Positions 60,672 to 64,000 of a stretch of DNA of 64,000 nt are shown here, in pieces. Made by a program: the position numbers and the translations under genes. Source of the stretch: Lumnitzera littorea (lineage: Eukaryota > Streptophyta > Magnoliopsida > Myrtales > Combretaceae); the NCBI GenBank assembly GCA_024138015.1, contig JAMXBB010000004.1:5334617-5398616 (forward strand), in the 5' to 3' direction. Each line of letters opens with the position of its first letter. Within the stretch, counting starts at the first letter, position 1. The notes under the pieces were generated by a model that saw only the letters and a program-made list of their open reading frames with translations, did not search any database and had not been told where the DNA came from.

Positions 60672-61440
60672 TTTGTTGACACCTGATTTTCACCTGACCT
60701 AAGGCCCAACGAGCGAAGCCTATCATAGGGGACATCGAAGTGCACAAGAGCGAGTAACAAGCTCAACCCTTACACTGTAACCTACTTATGAGGACATGCA
60801 GTTACGCCAAGAAGGGTACGAATTGTTGACGAGCCCACCCCTAGCACCACGACCTGATTGGCAAGCCATGTAATAGCACACCCAAATGGGTCGTCTCGAT
60901 TGTCAAGTTGGCATGCACTGACCATCTAACATATACTTTGTGTTCAGCTGGCCTTCTATCAAGCATCAACAGATCCCTTCCTTAGCATCTCGACTCGATT
61001 TTTGTTTTTAATGCCCACTTTCCACTGCAGCTCATTAACAAACATCTATTATCCATAGAATGGTCAACATACTCGACAACTCCTATAGTTATTAGACCTT
61101 GAAAGTGCAGATTTATTGGTCTAGTCAACCATAATATACCTCCCGCAGGGTAGCTTAGTTTCTTTTGTAGAGCACATTGTTTGCTGATAGTTAATGCGAA
61201 CGAACCTTAAATCATCACGTGTCCAGATAACTCGTATAAAAGGCACCAAGCACCATAAAGTAAGGTAAAACATTTTACTCTCCTAGAATTCTCTCCCCTT
61301 TTTCCTTCTTCTCTCCCGATTCAATATCTACACACTACACATTTTACATATCTAGGGTGAGCTCTAGCCCTTAAGTCCTGAGTGCTCATTCTCTCTTCAT
61401 CTTAACTTAAGAGTCAAATGGCTCTCATAGTCACACTTGT
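60672..61440 (+). mobile_element. LTR remnant (TGTTGACACC start), Tat/Retand-like
   Basis: The segment is less AT-rich than its surroundings and opens TTTGTTGACACCTGATTTTC after an AT run. It has a TATA-type cgtataaaaggcacc at 61232-61246, a pyrimidine-rich leader (61280-61330), and then ttaacttaagagtcaaatggctc (61401-61423), similar in order to the LTR-like ends at 8000 and 18055. No primer site or second LTR is seen. It directly precedes the 3' end of a minus-strand LINE. Confidence 0.45.
61232..61240 (+). promoter_or_regulatory. TATA-type element in the LTR remnant
   Basis: GTATAAAAGGC, about 30 bases before an A/C-rich then pyrimidine-rich stretch, is a strong TATA match. It is probably the old LTR promoter. 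Confidence 0.45.
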
Positions 61441-61559
61441 TGAAGGCTTTTTACAGTTATTAAAGAGCAGGAGACAAAGTGATTTAATAATGCCTCACTC
61501 TTGTAATTCCTTCTTTAAAGGCTCCATCACAGTTCCACTTTAGCCAGTTCTCTTCCAGC

Positions 61560-64000
61560 GTTTCCTAAGTTAATTCTTTGCTTCTTCCATTCATTTTCTC
61601 TCACTTTCTAATTGTTAAGGTCCAAAACTCACTAGCTGTAGTAGAAGCAATTTTGCACCAGTTTGGATTACTTTTGTTATTAGAAATTCAATTGTTCCTC
61701 TCCCTTCAAATTTCCCATAAAATAAAACTAAACTTGCATTGCCATTGGCACTCCTTTAGTCTTTATCCTTCTTCATGCATACATTCTCCTTAACCCAACC
61801 TCTCCATTCAAGTTGCCCTTGTTGCTAAACTTTTTCTCACCCCATAGCACTAATCCATACTTCTTTCATTTTTCACACCTTCTAAATAGATGGTCAATCT
61901 GTTAGAGAAGCTTTTCTCCTAATAGATCCTTCAATGAAAGTTGATGGAGGACCATTCCCAGTTCAGTCTCTCCCAAAAGCCGATATGTTTGCCCATAGTT
62001 GAATTCCATTTACAATTTTTCCCTACCTATTGTCAGGCCTTCCAAATTGCCTCTTTTTTATTTAAATTTTTTACCCTTTTTTTTTATCCATTGCATAGAT
62101 AGCCTTTTCGTTTCATCATCCTTGTCTAAAGTCCTCTGCCTTCCTAAATTTTCCATGCAGTTTTCGCAGGACATGCTTTGTTCCACAATTTCAAGTTCCA
62201 AATACCATATCCTCTTAAACCCTTTAGCCTCGACATGTTATTCCGACTCACCCCATGTAATTTTCTCTTTTCTTCCGTGCTTTCCTAGAAGAAATCTCTT
62301 ATTAATCTTTCCATCAGATCTATGATTTTTATTGGCACACTTTCCGCTTGCATATGGTAACTGAAAGTTCCTTCTATGACCGATTTAATAAAGACACTTC
62401 TTTCCATATTACTCGAAAATTTTTCTATCCTGTGAGTATATTTCTAATTTTTCTCTAAGATAAATATAATATCCCTGTTCCTTACATTTACATTTTTCAT
62501 AATGGGAAACCCCAAAAAGTCTATCTGGTTCCTCATTCTCTTTAAACCCCGTTATCTTACGCACTTCTTTTGTTACAGTGCTTCCACATTTGCAGAGGAT
62601 ATAATTTTTTACTTGTCCAAATTAATCTTTTGGCCTGAAGTAATCCCAAACTGTGTCATCACTTCCATCATAACTCTGGCATTTTTGGCAGATGCTTCTC
62701 TTATTAGGAGAGTATCATCAGCGAAAAGAAGGTAGGATAAATCTATTCCAAAGTTTCTAATCCTGATAGGTTTCCAACACTTTAATTCCACAAAGCCTTG
62801 AATCAGTCTGCTTAAAAACTCCATAGCTGAAATAAATATATACAGGGATAAAGGATCCCCCTTGCCTTAGGCTCCCAGAAGCTTGGAAAAAACTATGTTT
62901 GAGACCCATTAATGATCACTGCATGGTTGACCGTCGAGATACAAGAAGAGACAAGCTTTATCGATTTGGCAGGAAATTTTAAGGCTTCTAAAACTATACA
63001 AACAAAGTCTCACTCCATTTTATAATAGGCTTTTTTATGATCAATTTTTAACAAGATCCATCCCCTCTTACCCTTCTTCTTAGAGAAAAGGTTCTCTTTT
63101 TCTTGGATAATAATTGTGTTGTCTGCTACACTTCGCTTTGGAATAAAGCTTGCCTAGAAAGGGCTGGTCAAGGAATCAAGGAAGGGCCTCAACCTGTATA
63201 CTAGAATTTTCGTAATAATTTTGTAAAAGGTAGCACATAAGCTGATCGACCTAAAATCTTTAAGGTTATTAGATCCTAACTTTTTCCGAATAAGAAAAGA
63301 GTTATTTTATTCAGTATCTACCTCTGCCTTGTGAAAAGTTTTGAAGGCTACTCTTTCAACAGCAGTTCCCACAATATTCCAACAGCCTTTAAAAAATTCA
63401 GCATGGAATCCATCCACACCCAGTGATTTATTGCTTCTAATACTGAATAGGGCCCTTCGAATTTCTTCCCTTGACATCAATTTATTTAAAGGATTTTTCT
63501 CTTCCTCATTGAGTTTAACTCCATTTGAGTGTGAAGATTCTGATGAAAATTTAAGATCCAATCCCTCAATTTGGTTTTCTCCATGAGCCAATTTTCCCGT
63601 ATTATCATATAGCCCTAGAATTCTTGTTCTCATCCCTCTTGCTAAGGTACTTCTATGAAAAAAGGAGGTATTTCTTTCCCGCTCTATTGTCCAGTTACTT
63701 CTTGCCTTGTTTGCCCAAAGCACGTTTTTTCTTTGCAAAATCTCATTAAGCTCTTGTTTCACAAAATAAATTCTATCAAGAATATCTTGTGAGGGCCTGC
63801 AAGAGAAATCTTCTTCCAGGTTCTTTAACAAGTGAAGCTCCTTTTTCCTCACATTAATGATACCGAAAGTTTCTTTATTCCACATTCTTAAAGCCTCTTT
63901 CAACTTTTCAAGGCTCACAAGCGAGTCCACAGCTGAGTCGCTCCAATTCCTTCTAACTAGGCCTAGGAAGTCAGGGTGCCTAAGCCACATTTGTTAAAAG
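61560..64000 (-). mobile_element. Decayed L1-type LINE, reverse transcriptase and downstream part, cut by window edge
   Basis: The minus strand carries, in order: a 227-codon open frame (63990-63307) with the pre-RT linker and RT start, including SLGVDGFHAEFFKGCW; RT motif DFRSISLCATFYKIITKILV (about 63240); KIDHKKAYYKME then a stop at about 63015, where intact elements read AYDKxEWDF; a SLRQG/DPLS motif broken by one extra G near 62853; and YLLFADDTLL (62740-62710), the catalytic FADD box. After that, weaker stretches resemble the usual C-terminal region (for example GKHIGFWERL near 61990). At least two stops and one frameshift lie inside RT, so it cannot encode a working enzyme. The endonuclease part would lie beyond 64000. 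The 3' end is placed only roughly. Confidence 0.85.

Noticed and set aside
1..64000. CRISPR array, bacterial operons, phage or organelle inserts
   Set aside because: No spaced identical repeats with unique spacers were seen. Spliced genes and plant transposons show nuclear plant DNA. No stretch looked like chloroplast or mitochondrial genes.

Overview
The window looks like nuclear DNA from a eudicot plant. It is strongly AT-rich, its genes have long GT-AG introns, and it is crowded with plant-type transposable elements: Ty3-type LTR elements, L1-type LINEs, Helitrons and a tRNA-derived SINE. I cannot name the species from sequence alone.

Only two genes look intact. The first (about 28083-36046, plus strand) is an ATG18g/ATG18h-type autophagy gene. 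It has eight readable coding exons and a tiny inferred last exon, and encodes an N-terminal WD40/PROPPIN propeller followed by a BCAS3-type domain. The second (54625-56565, plus strand) is an intronless gene for a 646-residue coiled-coil protein with a C-terminal membrane anchor. Two ruined gene copies lie nearby: an exon/intron-bearing eIF3a pseudogene (about 37300-40373, minus) and an N-terminal fragment of a PEP-carboxylase-kinase-like kinase (6629-6921, minus).

Layout: 1-3035 is a very old LTR. 6.6-8.1 kb has the kinase fragment and a second, different LTR remnant. 8408-17065 is a Ty3-type element with about 3.1-kb LTRs, an initiator-Met primer site, a polypurine tract and an apparently non-coding internal region; it ends directly against an older LTR fragment of the same family (to 17765). 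17.8-28 kb is AT-rich intergenic DNA with a 165-bp tandem repeat, a complete 350-bp Helitron and other duplications. 28-40.4 kb is the gene-bearing part. 45.8-49.95 kb is a nest: Helitron beside Helitron, with a 3,121-bp solo LTR (TATAT target duplication) inside. 50.2-52.03 kb is a roughly 1.8-kb inverted repeat with arms of about 0.8 kb. 54.4-56.6 kb is the coiled-coil gene, and 60.7-64 kb holds another LTR remnant and a dead L1 LINE that runs off the window edge.

The genes do not form an operon or evident pathway. The main story is layered transposon activity around two housekeeping-like genes. The same 3.1-kb LTR family appears as an ancient decayed copy, a fragment, an element with two LTRs, and a solo LTR. 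I found no CRISPR, tRNA, rRNA or convincing novel protein system.
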